A stretch of 64,000 nucleotides of DNA from Acinetobacter sp. NIPH 298 (GCF_000369505.1 NZ_KB850055.1:1641706-1705705), one strand, 5' to 3'; shown: positions 28,021 through 38,741, counted from the first letter of the stretch. A program made the numbers and translations. The notes: generated by a model from the letters alone, not told the origin.

Positions 28021-31000
28021 CTTCCTGATGCTGTAAATCCATAACTTCGGATATAGATTAACGGCATTTCCCCCTTATCTACACTATTTACATATGCGGA
28101 AGATGGGGTTCCCCAGCTTTTCACCTGACCATTACTATAATTGAGTAAACTATTTCCTAGTGTAATAGCTGCCGTTTGAAGCCAAGTTGTTCCGTCTTGC
28201 TTCCAACTATACATATCTTTATTAAATGCCAATGTCCCATAAACATCATAAGTACCATCTGCCCACTTATGTACCGTAGCCTCCAAATTAGCAGATACTC
28301 GTCCCATTGGCCATGAACCATCCATTACTGCATGTGCATAGTTACTATTAAATGCAATATTTTCACGGGAAAAATTCGTACTTTGTCCCACATTAATTCT
28401 ATTCAATTCATTATTAAAATAACCATTTACGTTAAGCGCACTTTGTTGCAACTGTTTTCCAATATCAATTGAATAATCAAGATTAAACTTTGCTGGATCG
28501 ACATAGAATGGGCCTGACCCATAATTAAATTGATTTTGTATAGCATACCAATTTTGATTTTGAAGATCATAGTTTTGTGTAGGCATATTCCAACTGCCAG
28601 AACATAATAGATCAAACATACACAACCCACTCGGGTCAACATTCATCACAGGATTACTACCTGCATACGCATACGGATTCAAACCACCTTCTAACCCAAT
28701 CGGATCAGGTTCCATATATCTCCCAAGTTCAGGATTGTAATAACGATTGTGGTTATAAAACTGTCCAGTGCCTTGGTCATAGTACTGCCCAGGAAAACGT
28801 AAGTTAAAAGTCACTGTTCCAACAGGATCACCTAAACCAAAGGCGGTCGAATCCCAAGCCCATGCAACTTGATGCGTACTACTATCAATCAAACGACGTG
28901 GGGTGTTCTGAGCATCTGCAACGATATAATAAATCTTGGTATTTGCACCACTACCATAGATCGCTGCAACAGGTTTATCTCCCATCCAGACATATTCAAC
29001 CATTTCACCTGCTGCTGGATATTCACCAACTAAGTGGCTTTGCTCATCATAAATAAACTCTTTGGTTGTTGACTGGAAATTTGTTCCAGAGGCTCTAAAA
29101 CTACGCTCATTTTTATGGTTATACCCCATATAGTAAGTCGTAGAACCACTATCTCTTTTACGACGACCAACATTATCATAAGCTGGTAAATATGCTCCAT
29201 AACGAAGTTCACGATCCGCTGTATATGTAAGGGATTGGCTCACGCCATCTTTAATCAAACCCGTCAGACGATTCCCAGTATAGCTATAATTGACATTGGA
29301 CGCAGATTGTAAATGCTGACCGATTGCACCAAGACTAGTTCGGTTACCATTGGCATCATAGCCATATTGGATTTGATAAGTTTCTACACCGCCTGTTGTT
29401 CTGGCTTCACTCACCAGACGATCAACCTTGTCATAGCTAAATGTATCTCGAACGCCTGTATTACGGTTTAAGGCAATGACGCGTCCCGCACTATCATAAG
29501 CATGTGTAAGCCAATAATTACTTGAATTACTATTGTTACGATTAATGATACTATTTAATACACCGTACGTAGCATGGTAACTAAATGTAATATTGGCATT
29601 GCCAGTACCCCAATTCCATTGACTCAGACGATTTGCACCATCATAAATAATATTACGAATTAAAGAAGTACCATCCAACTGGATACCACTTAACTGCCCT
29701 GCGTTATTATATTGATAACTGATATTACGTCCTGATGGAAGCGTTACTGATGTCGGTTTTCCCGCTAAGCTATAACCATAACTTACCCCGAGGTTTTGTC
29801 CAACTTTCCCCAACCAGCGATTTACACGTTTATCAGCCTGACTCTTTTTGATAATCCGCCCGTAATTATCATAAATATAATTTGTATCAACATCAAAACC
29901 TGCAATATTACCAATCACTTGATCTAAACGACCATATCTACTCTGGTCATATATATAGGTTTCATCTATTCGATACTCCTCAGCAGTAGATCCTGAATTT
30001 GGTTGACACAAAAAATTACGATGGCGACCTATCTCATCAAGATTATTGTAATCACAACGACGAGTGCCATGCAAACGTTGTGTCAATTGGTCTGCTTCAT
30101 TGTAAGCATAACTCTTATGACCATAATCCGTATTAAACTCATCCGTAAGAACACTACCATTTCTATAACGATATGGGTTTGTTCCTGCATTTAAAGCATC
30201 TTTTGCAAGAACTAAATTATCTCCTACATCATAGTCTTTAACATCAACTTTGCCCTCACCATCAGTATGGGTTTTTAGACGATTCAACGCATCATAACTC
30301 CATTTTTCAATGATGCTATTCGGACGAGTCGTTTGAATTAAATTACCATTGGCATCATAACTGTAGAGAATATAATCAAAGCTACTATTGCTCCCTTGGT
30401 AGGTTTTATTCACACGTCCATTTTGGTCTATAAGCTGATGGCTCGAAATAACCGCCGCCCCACTCGCATCAAGTTGATCAATGCGTGCCAAAATACCAAC
30501 TGGATAGTAGCTATATTGCTCTTTGGTACCATTCGCGAGTGTTTTTAAGCTAAGTCGTCCAGCTACATCATAAGTAAACTGTATCGTCTCTCCATCTGGA
30601 CTGGTTTCACTGATTTTTTGTTTCAGTGAATTATAGGTATAAGTGGTGGTTTGTCCCGTAATTGTTCCAGTTGTTCCCCCTACCCCTGTCGTTTTACTCT
30701 TAACAGTACCATCCGAATTGTAAACCATAAAATCGACTAAACCAGTTGGATATACAAGCCTTTGAGGTTGACCAAAATGGTTATAACCTGAATACCACGT
30801 TCTACGTTCTGCCCCGTTAATGATTTGATATTGGCTAGCAAGCGCTCCATGACTATGATAGGTATATGAAATTTTATCAGCTGTTCCTGCACGTGGCCCA
30901 TCAACACTTAACAATCGAGCAAAGTGTATGTTGGTAGGCGTCTCATTATAAGTATAACTTGTTGTTTTACTCACACTCCCAGACTGATTTGAATTTTCAG

Positions 31001-32843
31001 TTTGTTTAACAATTTGTCCACGTGCATTCAGCTCATTATCTATCGTGAGTAATGGCGTTGTGATTTTAGTAGGTACAGCAAATAGATTCACTGCATTATT
31101 GTTCAATGGACCATAAGTATAAGTTGTAGACCGACTCAGTGCTGTATCTACCGCTTCCTTAATTTCAGTGACACGATTTAAATTGTCATACTTATAGGTA
31201 CTGGCAACATTTTTCGCATCAGTGACTTTAACCAAACGGCTCCGATCAGTTGCAAATTCAGCAGAACTGATAGGCGTACCATTAGAGGTTAAACATGGAT
31301 AGCCCGATGCTGTAATACTCAAGCTTTTATCTGAATTTACTGTACTTTGAATCGAGCTTGACACCAAGCTACCATCTAACAATAAAACAAAATGTATTGT
31401 TTTAGCGACATCATCATAATAAGTCGATGTATCTTGTACAGGTCCAGAGGGTAACAATGTATATGATCTTAATAATGTAAGTGCTGTTGTATAAGTTGTT
31501 CCACTTCCTAGTACATAGTTCTGGGTAATATCCCATTGCCTAATTACTTGATCAGCACTATTTTTGACTTGCCGTAATACAGGATAATAATAACTTTCAT
31601 CAGCAGTTCTCCCCTTACTCGCAACATAAGCTTTTATTGCTCCAATTTCAGTCATTTCGTTAATATAACTGTAAGAACCAGCTGCTGTTGAATTTGAGCT
31701 AATTAATGCAAAAACTGTCGTGTTTTGTCCTGTACTTGGAACTTTATTTACATAAGCTTGATAGTTAAATGTAGCAACCTGACTACCACCTTGTGCAGCG
31801 GTAAAAGTTACTTTTGTGACTAAGCGAGATTCGTCAATCGTTTGGCTTGATCCCGTACTAGCATCATGGAAAGTACGTTCAAATACGAGCTTGTTGTTGT
31901 ATTTATCACTCACCTGAGTCAGATTCATATTACTATCATATTGTAGATTGATGACTTTACCTTGTTGGTTATCAATCTGTGTCACTCTATGAAGCGCTAA
32001 TGAAACAGTGGTATCTGTTTTAAGATATAGATCAGTATTAGAAATAACGCCATTTGGTGTGTTATACACACCCCAGCTATTCTCTGTAAGTCCAAAATAT
32101 CCATTTGCATCAATAAAAAGGTTTACTCTTCTTGTTGCAGTTTGCGCTGGAGAAATGGTATGGGAACTATCAGATATCGTGTATTTCACACCGTTTTTTA
32201 CGATGATCAGATTAGCTCCCGAACGACTGAGTTGGTATTCGCCAAGATCAGAATTCCACGGTAAACTTTGTAAACTATTATTATTTAAATCTCGTACTGC
32301 ATCCGCAGAATACAATCGGGTGAAACTGCCATTTTGCTCCTTGAAGATTGTATCAACACTTTCACCTGGTAGACGCACCCAAATGGTTTTAGCAGATAAG
32401 CTTGTATACGTTGTTGGCGAAGTAGTCGTCAGCTGATAGCGTAAAGGATTAGAACTGACAAGTTGGGTATTATACTGTGTATATTCAGTTGTACGAGCAG
32501 TCGTATTCTGTATAAAAACATGAGCTTGATAATTATCTGTCCAACCAGTACTGCTAGATTCAGGTTGAGCAAAGGTTTGTGCTGCCGAAAGATTCTGACG
32601 AAGAGGTGCGCGATAGTTAAGACTATATGGTAAAGCTCCTACGATCTGAGATTGTCCATAACTCACATCACCCGCCATTAAATCATATCCAGTTGTACAT
32701 GACTGAATTCCTGGGGATCTTGCGGAAGCATAGTTTTGCGACACGATATCAGGTGCCGCATAACTGATTTGGCTAATTAAACTTACCAGCCCCCATAAAC
32801 ATAGCCAAATACTATGCTTAAATTTATTGATTATTTTTTCCAT
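28011..32843 (-). CDS. RHS/YD-repeat polymorphic toxin with Sec signal peptide
   Basis: This is a 1610-residue exported protein. A signal peptide (MEKIINKFKHSIWLCLWGL, cut near ISYA-APD) is followed by a long beta-rich region with many YD repeats (YTYNSLKQKISETSPDGETI, FTYDVAGRLSLKTLANGTKE and similar). The RHS core closes with FPGQYYDQGTGQFYNHNRYY, YMEPDPIGLEGGLNPYAYAG and the shell-closing DPSGL. The last about 200 residues are a unique tip with no family I recognise. RHS shells enclose and then release such C-terminal toxins. No PAAR or VgrG part is present, so export is probably Sec-dependent rather than T6SS-carried. The start at 32843 is preferred because it gives the signal peptide. 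Confidence 0.9.
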   Translation of the reverse strand: MEKIINKFKHSIWLCLWGLVSLISQISYAAPDIVSQNYASARSPGIQSCTTGYDLMAGDVSYGQSQIVGALPYSLNYRAPLRQNLSAAQTFAQPESSSTGWTDNYQAHVFIQNTTARTTEYTQYNTQLVSSNPLRYQLTTTSPTTYTSLSAKTIWVRLPGESVDTIFKEQNGSFTRLYSADAVRDLNNNSLQSLPWNSDLGEYQLSRSGANLIIVKNGVKYTISDSSHTISPAQTATRRVNLFIDANGYFGLTENSWGVYNTPNGVISNTDLYLKTDTTVSLALHRVTQIDNQQGKVINLQYDSNMNLTQVSDKYNNKLVFERTFHDASTGSSQTIDESRLVTKVTFTAAQGGSQVATFNYQAYVNKVPSTGQNTTVFALISSNSTAAGSYSYINEMTEIGAIKAYVASKGRTADESYYYPVLRQVKNSADQVIRQWDITQNYVLGSGTTYTTALTLLRSYTLLPSGPVQDTSTYYDDVAKTIHFVLLLDGSLVSSSIQSTVNSDKSLSITASGYPCLTSNGTPISSAEFATDRSRLVKVTDAKNVASTYKYDNLNRVTEIKEAVDTALSRSTTYTYGPLNNNAVNLFAVPTKITTPLLTIDNELNARGQIVKQTENSNQSGSVSKTTSYTYNETPTNIHFARLLSVDGPRAGTADKISYTYHSHGALASQYQIINGAERRTWYSGYNHFGQPQRLVYPTGLVDFMVYNSDGTVKSKTTGVGGTTGTITGQTTTYTYNSLKQKISETSPDGETIQFTYDVAGRLSLKTLANGTKEQYSYYPVGILARIDQLDASGAAVISSHQLIDQNGRVNKTYQGSNSSFDYILYSYDANGNLIQTTRPNSIIEKWSYDALNRLKTHTDGEGKVDVKDYDVGDNLVLAKDALNAGTNPYRYRNGSVLTDEFNTDYGHKSYAYNEADQLTQRLHGTRRCDYNNLDEIGRHRNFLCQPNSGSTAEEYRIDETYIYDQSRYGRLDQVIGNIAGFDVDTNYIYDNYGRIIKKSQADKRVNRWLGKVGQNLGVSYGYSLAGKPTSVTLPSGRNISYQYNNAGQLSGIQLDGTSLIRNIIYDGANRLSQWNWGTGNANITFSYHATYGVLNSIINRNNSNSSNYWLTHAYDSAGRVIALNRNTGVRDTFSYDKVDRLVSEARTTGGVETYQIQYGYDANGNRTSLGAIGQHLQSASNVNYSYTGNRLTGLIKDGVSQSLTYTADRELRYGAYLPAYDNVGRRKRDSGSTTYYMGYNHKNERSFRASGTNFQSTTKEFIYDEQSHLVGEYPAAGEMVEYVWMGDKPVAAIYGSGANTKIYYIVADAQNTPRRLIDSSTHQVAWAWDSTAFGLGDPVGTVTFNLRFPGQYYDQGTGQFYNHNRYYNPELGRYMEPDPIGLEGGLNPYAYAGSNPVMNVDPSGLCMFDLLCSGSWNMPTQNYDLQNQNWYAIQNQFNYGSGPFYVDPAKFNLDYSIDIGKQLQQSALNVNGYFNNELNRINVGQSTNFSRENIAFNSNYAHAVMDGSWPMGRVSANLEATVHKWADGTYDVYGTLAFNKDMYSWKQDGTTWLQTAAITLGNSLLNYSNGQVKSWGTPSSAYVNSVDKGEMPLIYIRSYGFTASGRWK

Positions 32844-32938
32844 TATTACATCCAATAATATATACAGAATTTTATGTATAAATTTCCATACAAAAATTCC
32901 ATTCATTTTAAGCGGTTTTATTTATTAACTGATAAAAT

Positions 32939-33202
32939 TTAGTTCTGTGAGCGCAAAGACTGCGGAGAACCATCTGTTACAGCTTTCATCTCTGTGATCG
33001 AAGATTTTTTTAGCTGTTCTTGATTAATAAAATCAGCCTGAGCATTAGCATAGTCTTGGGTGTACCCCACCATAGCGTTATTGCTCTTTGAGGCACTTTG
33101 TTCAGTTTCGCAACCTGAAATTATTAGTACGCTCCCGATTAGTCCTACGATGAATACCCAATCAAAGATATTATTTCTATTTTCCACCCTCGCACGCTCC
33201 AT
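32939..33202 (-). CDS. Small lipoprotein upstream of the RHS gene
   Basis: This is an 87-residue protein. A hydrophobic segment (WVFIVGLIGSVLIISGC) ends in a lipobox-like ISGC, with Cys31 as the lipidation site after a long basic N-region. The mature part is about 57 residues, hydrophilic and helical (QDYANAQADFINQEQLKKS). The family was not recognised. It lies 95 nt before the RHS start on the same strand and may be co-transcribed. A role in surface display of the RHS protein is possible but unproven. Confidence 0.65.
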   Translation of the reverse strand: MERARVENRNNIFDWVFIVGLIGSVLIISGCETEQSASKSNNAMVGYTQDYANAQADFINQEQLKKSSITEMKAVTDGSPQSLRSQN

Positions 33203-33409
33203 CTTAATAAAGTTTTATTGTTTAAAGTTCGAGCAATTATAATAGAAAATTCTGTTTAAAGAATATCTTTTTCAGCTAAAAAAACTGTCACTTTTTCCAT
33301 ATAGATATAATAATCGAATGCTGAAATAGAATGATAATTTAATAAAACTTAAGATGAGTTCCATATAGGCATAAACTAAATCTACTTTAGTGGACCATAA
33401 TAGCAAAGG

Positions 33410-33742
33410 TTAATGCGCACTGGTTTTCGATAACAAATTCAATATCAATACACCAGCCATAATCAATGTAATACCCACAATGCCCCACACATCTAGTTTT
33501 TGATCAAAGACAATCCAAGCCACAGCCGAGATGAGTACAATCCCCAACCCAGACCAAATCGCATATGCAATACCAACAGGAATCGTTTTTAAGGTTAAAG
33601 ACAAACAATAAAATGCAATAATATAACCAAGCACGACAATAATTGAAGCAATCGGTTTAGTAAAACCCTCGCTACTTTTTAAAGCTGAAGTTGCAATCAC
33701 TTCAGCAATAATTGCAATGAATAAAAACATCCAATTCTTCAT
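33410..33742 (-). CDS. SMR-family multidrug efflux pump (AbeS/EmrE-like)
   Basis: This is a 110-residue four-helix proton antiporter that exports cationic drugs and dyes as an antiparallel dimer. The essential Glu14 lies in [17 protein letters not shown]. The family signatures [27 protein letters not shown] and a final helix ending LILNLLS are intact. It closely resembles Acinetobacter AbeS, but orthology was not proven, so no symbol is given. It is transcribed alone downstream of mnmG, past a strong terminator. Confidence 0.93.
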   Translation of the reverse strand: MKNWMFLFIAIIAEVIATSALKSSEGFTKPIASIIVVLGYIIAFYCLSLTLKTIPVGIAYAIWSGLGIVLISAVAWIVFDQKLDVWGIVGITLIMAGVLILNLLSKTSAH

Positions 33743-33796
33743 TAATTTAGATACCTAGTCCAGTACACACGAAATAGTAAGACATGATACACAAAG

Positions 33797-33828
33797 AAAA
33801 ACACCCTTTTTAGCAAAAGGGTGTTTTT
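33797..33828. terminator. Terminator of mnmG
   Basis: AAAAACACCCTTTT and AAAAGGGTGTTTTT form a perfect 14-bp stem with a 4-nt loop and T-tracts on both strands. It is 26 nt past the mnmG stop. Confidence 0.9.
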
Positions 33829-33853
33829 AGGAATTATCTTGTATGGCTAAACG

Positions 33854-35734
33854 TTATGCAGATTTCTTCGCCATATTATTTTTACGAATCGTGATCATCA
33901 CCAGTTGAACTGCTGCTGGAGTCACACCCGGAATACGATTGGCTTGCGCCAATGTTTCAGGACGAACGGTTTTTAATTTTTGAGTGATTTCACGAGATAA
34001 GCCAGACACAATATCATAATCAAAATCAACAGGAATCTTGGTTTCTTCCAAACGCTTCATTTGAGCAACGTCATCATGTTGGCGATTGATATAACCCTCA
34101 TATTTCACAGCAATTTCGATCTGCTCACCCACGTGTTGAGCAACATCCGAACCTGTCAATTCTGCGATTTGACCAAAATTAATATTTGGACGCTTCAACA
34201 AATCAATCGCACTACACTCTTTACTGAGATCTGCCCCTGTCATCTCAACGAACTTTTTGCCCATCGGGTTGTTTGGCGCAGCCCATAAATGCTGTAAACG
34301 AGAAGTTTCACGTTCAACTGCTTCCATTTTCTCACTATAAGCAGCCCAACGTTCATCATCAACTAAACCAAGCTCACGACCAATCGGCGTTAAACGTTGA
34401 TCGGCATTATCTTCACGCAACATCAAACGATATTCTGCACGTGAAGTAAACATACGATATGGCTCTTTCGTTCCTAAAGTGATGAGGTCATCGACCAATA
34501 CGCCCATATAAGCTTGATCACGTTTTGGTGTCCACTCTTCTTGTTCCCAAGCACGGCGAGCAGCATTCAAACCAGCAAGTAAGCCTTGCGCACCCGCTTC
34601 TTCATAACCCGTTGTACCGTTAATTTGACCGGCAAAATACAAGTTCTGAATCGCTTTAGTTTCAAGCGTAAATTTAAGTGCTTGTGGATTGAAATAATCA
34701 TATTCAATCGCATAACCCGGTCGTAAGATATGCGCATTTTCCATACCACGAATCGAACGAACCAAATTGAACTGCACATCAAATGGCAGTGAAGTTGATA
34801 TCCCATTTGGATAAAGCTCATGGGTATCCAAGCCTTCAGGCTCTAGGAAAACTTGGTGCGAATCTTTATCTGCAAAACGATGAATTTTATCTTCAATCGA
34901 TGGGCAATAACGCGGTCCAACACCTTCAATCACACCGGTATACATCGGCGAACGGTCTAAACCACCACGAATAATCTCATGGGTTTTTTCGCTTGTATGC
35001 GTGATATAACAATTCACTTGTTCCGGGTGCATCGACACATCACCCATAAATGACATCACAGGAGATGGAAAATCACCCGGTTGTGCGGTCATGACTGAGA
35101 AATCAACCGTACGCGCATCAATACGAGGTGGTGTGCCTGTTTTTAAGCGACCCACTGGTAATTTGAGTTCACGTAAACGCTGAGCAAGGGCAATCGAAGG
35201 TGGATCACCCGCACGACCACCACTTGAGTTTTGTAAGCCAATATGGATGACACCACCCAAGAATGTTCCCGTCGTCAACACCACAGTTTTAGTGTCGAAA
35301 CGAATGCCCATTTGGGTCACAACACCTTTAACCGTATCGCCTTCAACAATAAGATCATCTGCCGCTTGTTGGAAAATGTCTAAATTTGCTTGGTTTTCTA
35401 AGGTATGACGAATCGCAGCTTTAAAACGAACACGGTCAGCCTGTGCACGCGTTGCACGAACTGCAGCGCCTTTACGCGAATTTAAAATACGGAATTGAAT
35501 ACCACCTTTATCCGCTGCAAGTGCCATTGCACCACCGAGCGCATCGATTTCACGGACTAGATGTGATTTACCAATACCACCAATCGCAGGGTTACAGCTC
35601 ATCTGCCCCAAAGTCTCAATATTATGCGTCAACAATAATGTTTGTCTTCCCATACGTGCAGCAGCAAGCGCCGCTTCCGTACCAGCGTGACCGCCACCAA
35701 TTACGATAACGTCGTAAACTTTAGGATAGTGCAT
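33854..35734 (-). CDS. mnmG: tRNA uridine-5-carboxymethylaminomethyl modification enzyme MnmG
   Basis: MnmG (GidA) works with MnmE to put cmnm5 groups on wobble uridines. The 626-residue protein has the FAD-binding [21 protein letters not shown] at the N-terminus. It also has the family block [23 protein letters not shown] and an NAD/THF-related middle ([13 protein letters not shown]). The C-terminal helical region binds MnmE. The start at 35734 ([14 protein letters not shown]) is family-like; a frame extending 40 codons upstream has no conserved content. Confidence 0.97.
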   Translation of the reverse strand: MHYPKVYDVIVIGGGHAGTEAALAAARMGRQTLLLTHNIETLGQMSCNPAIGGIGKSHLVREIDALGGAMALAADKGGIQFRILNSRKGAAVRATRAQADRVRFKAAIRHTLENQANLDIFQQAADDLIVEGDTVKGVVTQMGIRFDTKTVVLTTGTFLGGVIHIGLQNSSGGRAGDPPSIALAQRLRELKLPVGRLKTGTPPRIDARTVDFSVMTAQPGDFPSPVMSFMGDVSMHPEQVNCYITHTSEKTHEIIRGGLDRSPMYTGVIEGVGPRYCPSIEDKIHRFADKDSHQVFLEPEGLDTHELYPNGISTSLPFDVQFNLVRSIRGMENAHILRPGYAIEYDYFNPQALKFTLETKAIQNLYFAGQINGTTGYEEAGAQGLLAGLNAARRAWEQEEWTPKRDQAYMGVLVDDLITLGTKEPYRMFTSRAEYRLMLREDNADQRLTPIGRELGLVDDERWAAYSEKMEAVERETSRLQHLWAAPNNPMGKKFVEMTGADLSKECSAIDLLKRPNINFGQIAELTGSDVAQHVGEQIEIAVKYEGYINRQHDDVAQMKRLEETKIPVDFDYDIVSGLSREITQKLKTVRPETLAQANRIPGVTPAAVQLVMITIRKNNMAKKSA

Positions 35735-35985
35735 AGTGGTAAATGTGTATTCAAAAAATGACAGAGCATTATACAGGATTTTCCTTGTTATTTGACAAAA
35801 AGCAGTGAGATTCTTATCGGCTGCAAAGGATTGATAAGGCGAAAAATGACACAAAAAGAAACTTTCTGTTGCATTTTCCCTGTACTTTTAACAAAGCGCT
35901 CTAAAATTGCTAACCTGATCACCACTGTCTTATCTCAAAATATTTCTATCCTAAAAGTACAGAACAAATAGTTTAGGAAAATGAA

Positions 35986-36381
35986 ATGAACTCGAAGCTT
36001 TTACTGTCATCATTAATCTGTGGTTTATTTTTTACTGTAACGGCTCAAGCAAATGCCAAAACTGCCACAGATCCACTGACCCAGAAGTATCAGCAAGTAT
36101 GTAAAGGTAAGAAACAAGGTGATGCGGTTTCATTTGCCCACAAAGGTGTTGTTTTTAACGGTGCTTGTGAAAGCGATGAAAATAACAAGCTAAGCTTCCA
36201 ACCTCCAACGCCTGCCTCTGAAGCGCCAGTTGAAACACAAAGCAAAATTTCAGAAACGCAATCTGCTCCACGCCCTGTAAGCACACCGACTGAAATGCCA
36301 GCCGAAGCACCATCCCAACTTGCTGCTCCGATGGAAAATGCTGAACAACCGATGATGGATAATGATCTAGAAGCACCTTAA
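35986..36381 (+). CDS. Exported small protein with Pro/Ala/Glu-rich tail
   Basis: This is a 131-residue secreted or periplasmic protein. The signal peptide MNSKLLLSSLICGLFFTVTA is cut near QANA-KTA. A short folded part has two cysteines (QVCKGKKQGD and FNGACESDEN) that could form a disulphide. The rest, from about residue 70, is low-complexity Pro/Ala/Glu/Met (TPTEMPAEAPSQLAAPMENA), probably disordered. The family was not recognised. It has its own terminator and is divergent from mnmG across 251 nt. Confidence 0.8.
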   Translation: MNSKLLLSSLICGLFFTVTAQANAKTATDPLTQKYQQVCKGKKQGDAVSFAHKGVVFNGACESDENNKLSFQPPTPASEAPVETQSKISETQSAPRPVSTPTEMPAEAPSQLAAPMENAEQPMMDNDLEAP

Positions 36382-36416
36382 ATCAATCAAAGTGCTTAAA
36401 TGAAGATCCAATGAAA

Positions 36417-36456
36417 GAAAGGATGCCGCGTGATGTGGCATCCTTTCATGTTTTTT
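36417..36456 (+). terminator. Terminator after the 35986-36381 gene
   Basis: GAAAGGATGCC and GGCATCCTTTC form a perfect 11-bp stem with a 9-nt loop, then ATG and six Ts. Confidence 0.85.
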
Positions 36457-36581
36457 AAATACCGAATTCTTAGAAACTACAGTTATTTCATCTTAAAAAT
36501 TGTAATCTGTCTATTTTATAAGCCCTTTAACAAGCCTGAATCCATTACAATAATCCCAAATACATTTACTTAGGTTGTCCT

Positions 36582-37487
36582 GTGAACTGGCTACAAATTC
36601 ATATTACTGTCGATCAAGATCAAGTTGAACTTACTGAAACCCTACTCCTATCATTAGGCGCAGTGAGTGTAACTTTAGATGATGCCGAAGATCAGGCTTT
36701 ACTTGAACCATTACCAGGTGAAACACCACTTTGGAACAAAGTCATTGTTACAGGCATTTATCAACAAGAAGAAGATGATCCAATTGATGTCGATACGTTG
36801 GAAGCATTCTTAAAAGCACAACTTCCAGATGTTCCGATGCGTCATGAATATCTAGAAAACCAAGTGTGGGAACGTGCATGGATGGACTATTATGAGCCAA
36901 TCCAAATCGGTGAGAAATACTGGATCGTACCTGAATGGCTAGAACCTCCAGAAGCAGATGCAACCAACATCAAGCTTGATCCTGGTTTAGCTTTCGGCAC
37001 AGGTAACCATGCCAGTACATTCTTGTGCTTACAATGGTTAGGCAAAACCGATGTAAAAGACAAAGTCGTAATTGACTATGGTTGTGGCTCAGGGATTTTA
37101 GGTGTTGCAGCATTGTTGCTCGGCGCAAAAAAGGTCTATGCAACAGACATTGACCCACAAGCAGTCTTGGCGACCAAACAAAATGCAGAATTAAATGGTG
37201 TGCTCGATCATCTTTATGTAGGCTTGCCAGAAGAGTTCGATCAAGAATTTAAACAACAACAAGCAGATGTACTTGTTGCAAATATTTTGGCAGCACCGTT
37301 AATGGCACTTGCGCCTGAATTCTCAACTTTATTAAAAAATGAGGGCGAGTTCGCACTTGCTGGTGTAATAGAAGAGCAAGTTGCTGATGTTTCTAGTGTT
37401 TACTCTCAGTTTTTTGATATATTAGAGATCGAAAAGCGTGAAGAAAACTGGTGTCGCATTTCAGGAAAACGTAAAACAACAACTTGA
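36582..37487 (+). CDS. prmA: Ribosomal protein L11 methyltransferase
   Basis: PrmA methylates ribosomal protein L11. The 301-residue protein starts at GTG ([16 protein letters not shown]). It has an N-terminal L11-recognition domain (about 1-85) and a Rossmann methyltransferase domain with [18 protein letters not shown]. The SAM-binding motif I is [19 protein letters not shown], followed by [10 protein letters not shown] and [13 protein letters not shown]. The zinc-ribbon/DUF3426 gene begins 15 nt downstream, so the two are co-transcribed. Confidence 0.97.
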   Translation: MNWLQIHITVDQDQVELTETLLLSLGAVSVTLDDAEDQALLEPLPGETPLWNKVIVTGIYQQEEDDPIDVDTLEAFLKAQLPDVPMRHEYLENQVWERAWMDYYEPIQIGEKYWIVPEWLEPPEADATNIKLDPGLAFGTGNHASTFLCLQWLGKTDVKDKVVIDYGCGSGILGVAALLLGAKKVYATDIDPQAVLATKQNAELNGVLDHLYVGLPEEFDQEFKQQQADVLVANILAAPLMALAPEFSTLLKNEGEFALAGVIEEQVADVSSVYSQFFDILEIEKREENWCRISGKRKTTT

Positions 37488-37501
37488 GATCTCTATAAGT
37501 T

Positions 37502-38365
37502 ATGAGTGAAAAACAAACCCGCTGCCCTAAATGCTCAACCGTGTACAAAGTGACCCTTTCACAACTCAGCGTTGCACAGGGTATGGTTTGTTGTCCAAAA
37601 TGTGTGATTAACTTTAATGCACTCACTAATTTACTCGCTTCTGAAGAAGATGAAACGATTGCCGTACCCGCAAATCGTTCATTATTTTCTTCAATCCAAC
37701 CAAACAGCTCATTTGCAGAAAAGCAAATGCAAATTTTAAGTATTTTTGATCAAAAAATTGAAAACTCTAATATCGACTTGTTGACCTATTTAAACAACCT
37801 AAATTATTTCAATACCGAACCAGTCACTGCTTTACCCAACTTAAACCTTTCAGAAGATACCGTTCTCATAGATGAGACTTCAACTGAAAAACAACACGGT
37901 TGGCTGTACTACACCCTTTGGGGGCTTGGCAATATCTCCCTTATATTGGTATTTGCCTTTCAAATTTTATGGTTCAATCCTAAATTGATGCACGAAAGCC
38001 CTGCATTAAATCGAATCTTTAACTACGCATGCGGTGCTTTAACTTGTAAAACACGAGATGAGCAGTATAAATATTTAAACTTTGAAAAAGTACAAGTTAG
38101 ACCTGCTGATCAAAATTCAACACGCTTTTCAGGTACGCTCGTCAACCGACATGAAAACAGTGTTGTACTTCCTGCCATTAAAGTTATTTTGAAAGACAAT
38201 GGTGAAGTGATTTCAAATACGGTATTAACCCCCCAAAACTATTTGGTTGATAGCTTGAAGACGATTCAACGCATCCCAACAAATAGCCCATTTAGGTTTG
38301 AATTTACCATTCCAAAAAGCAAAAATAGCTTCAATGACTATAGTTTAGAAATTGTACAACCCTAA
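37502..38365 (+). CDS. Zinc-ribbon (MJ0042-type) and DUF3426 membrane protein
   Basis: This 287-residue protein begins with a zinc ribbon, CPKC at residues 8-11 and CCPKC at 30-34. A low-complexity linker follows, then one transmembrane helix (about 140-162, LYYTLWGLGNISLILVFAFQILWF) and a C-terminal DUF3426 domain (about 165-287: YACGALTCKTRDEQYKYLNFEKVQV, VLPAIKVILKDNGEVISNTVL). The DUF3426 part should face the periplasm and the zinc ribbon the cytoplasm. Function is unknown. Placement between prmA and fis is a frequent gammaproteobacterial arrangement. Confidence 0.9.
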   Translation: MSEKQTRCPKCSTVYKVTLSQLSVAQGMVCCPKCVINFNALTNLLASEEDETIAVPANRSLFSSIQPNSSFAEKQMQILSIFDQKIENSNIDLLTYLNNLNYFNTEPVTALPNLNLSEDTVLIDETSTEKQHGWLYYTLWGLGNISLILVFAFQILWFNPKLMHESPALNRIFNYACGALTCKTRDEQYKYLNFEKVQVRPADQNSTRFSGTLVNRHENSVVLPAIKVILKDNGEVISNTVLTPQNYLVDSLKTIQRIPTNSPFRFEFTIPKSKNSFNDYSLEIVQP

Positions 38366-38410
38366 AAACAAAAAAAAATGACAAAAAAATATAAAAAAAG
38401 TGCAGTTAAT

Positions 38411-38448
38411 TTGCTCACTTTTTCGTAGACAGTGGTATGATACGCGCC
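38411..38448 (+). promoter_or_regulatory. Probable fis promoter with GC-rich discriminator
   Basis: TATGAT (38436-38441) is followed directly by ACGCGCCACG, a GC-rich discriminator typical of stringently controlled promoters such as fis and rRNA. TTGCTC at 38411 is a weak -35 with a 19-nt gap. The -35 assignment is uncertain. Confidence 0.5.
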
Positions 38449-38650
38449 ACGAAAGCTTTGACCTACATACTCCTCGTTATTTATAGACAAAAAATAGTTA
38501 AACGAACTGTGCTTCTATCCCATAAGCGCATTGTCGGTTTTTTTGTTTTTGAAAGTAGGCTGTAACAAATATTTAACTATTGTTACGCTTATTTTTTACA
38601 CAATTCGAGGATTTGTGGCAAGCTAATAGTCCCATTGTTTTAGAGTCACT

Positions 38651-38667
38651 GTTTTAGGATCTAAAAC
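38651..38667 (+). repeat. Palindrome in the fis leader
   Basis: GTTTTAG and CTAAAAC flank GGA-like GAT. A further GTTTTAG-like copy lies 18 nt upstream. It sits 75 nt before the fis start, and no T-run follows. The rest of the 38366-38741 gap is leader sequence with no other feature I can support. Confidence 0.45.
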
Positions 38668-38741
38668 AGGGCTCAGTAATTCAGACCACATTTATATATC
38701 ACTTTATCCAAGTGATATTTTTATTTTTCGGATTAAAACGC

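Noticed and set aside
28011-32843. Regular repeats that could be a CRISPR array or tandem DNA repeat
   Set aside because: They are degenerate YD codon repeats of one continuous protein, without uniform spacers.
34061-34288. Antisense frames inside mnmG, alaS, lysC and other core genes
   Set aside because: They are shadows of strongly conserved genes and lack start signals or family likeness.
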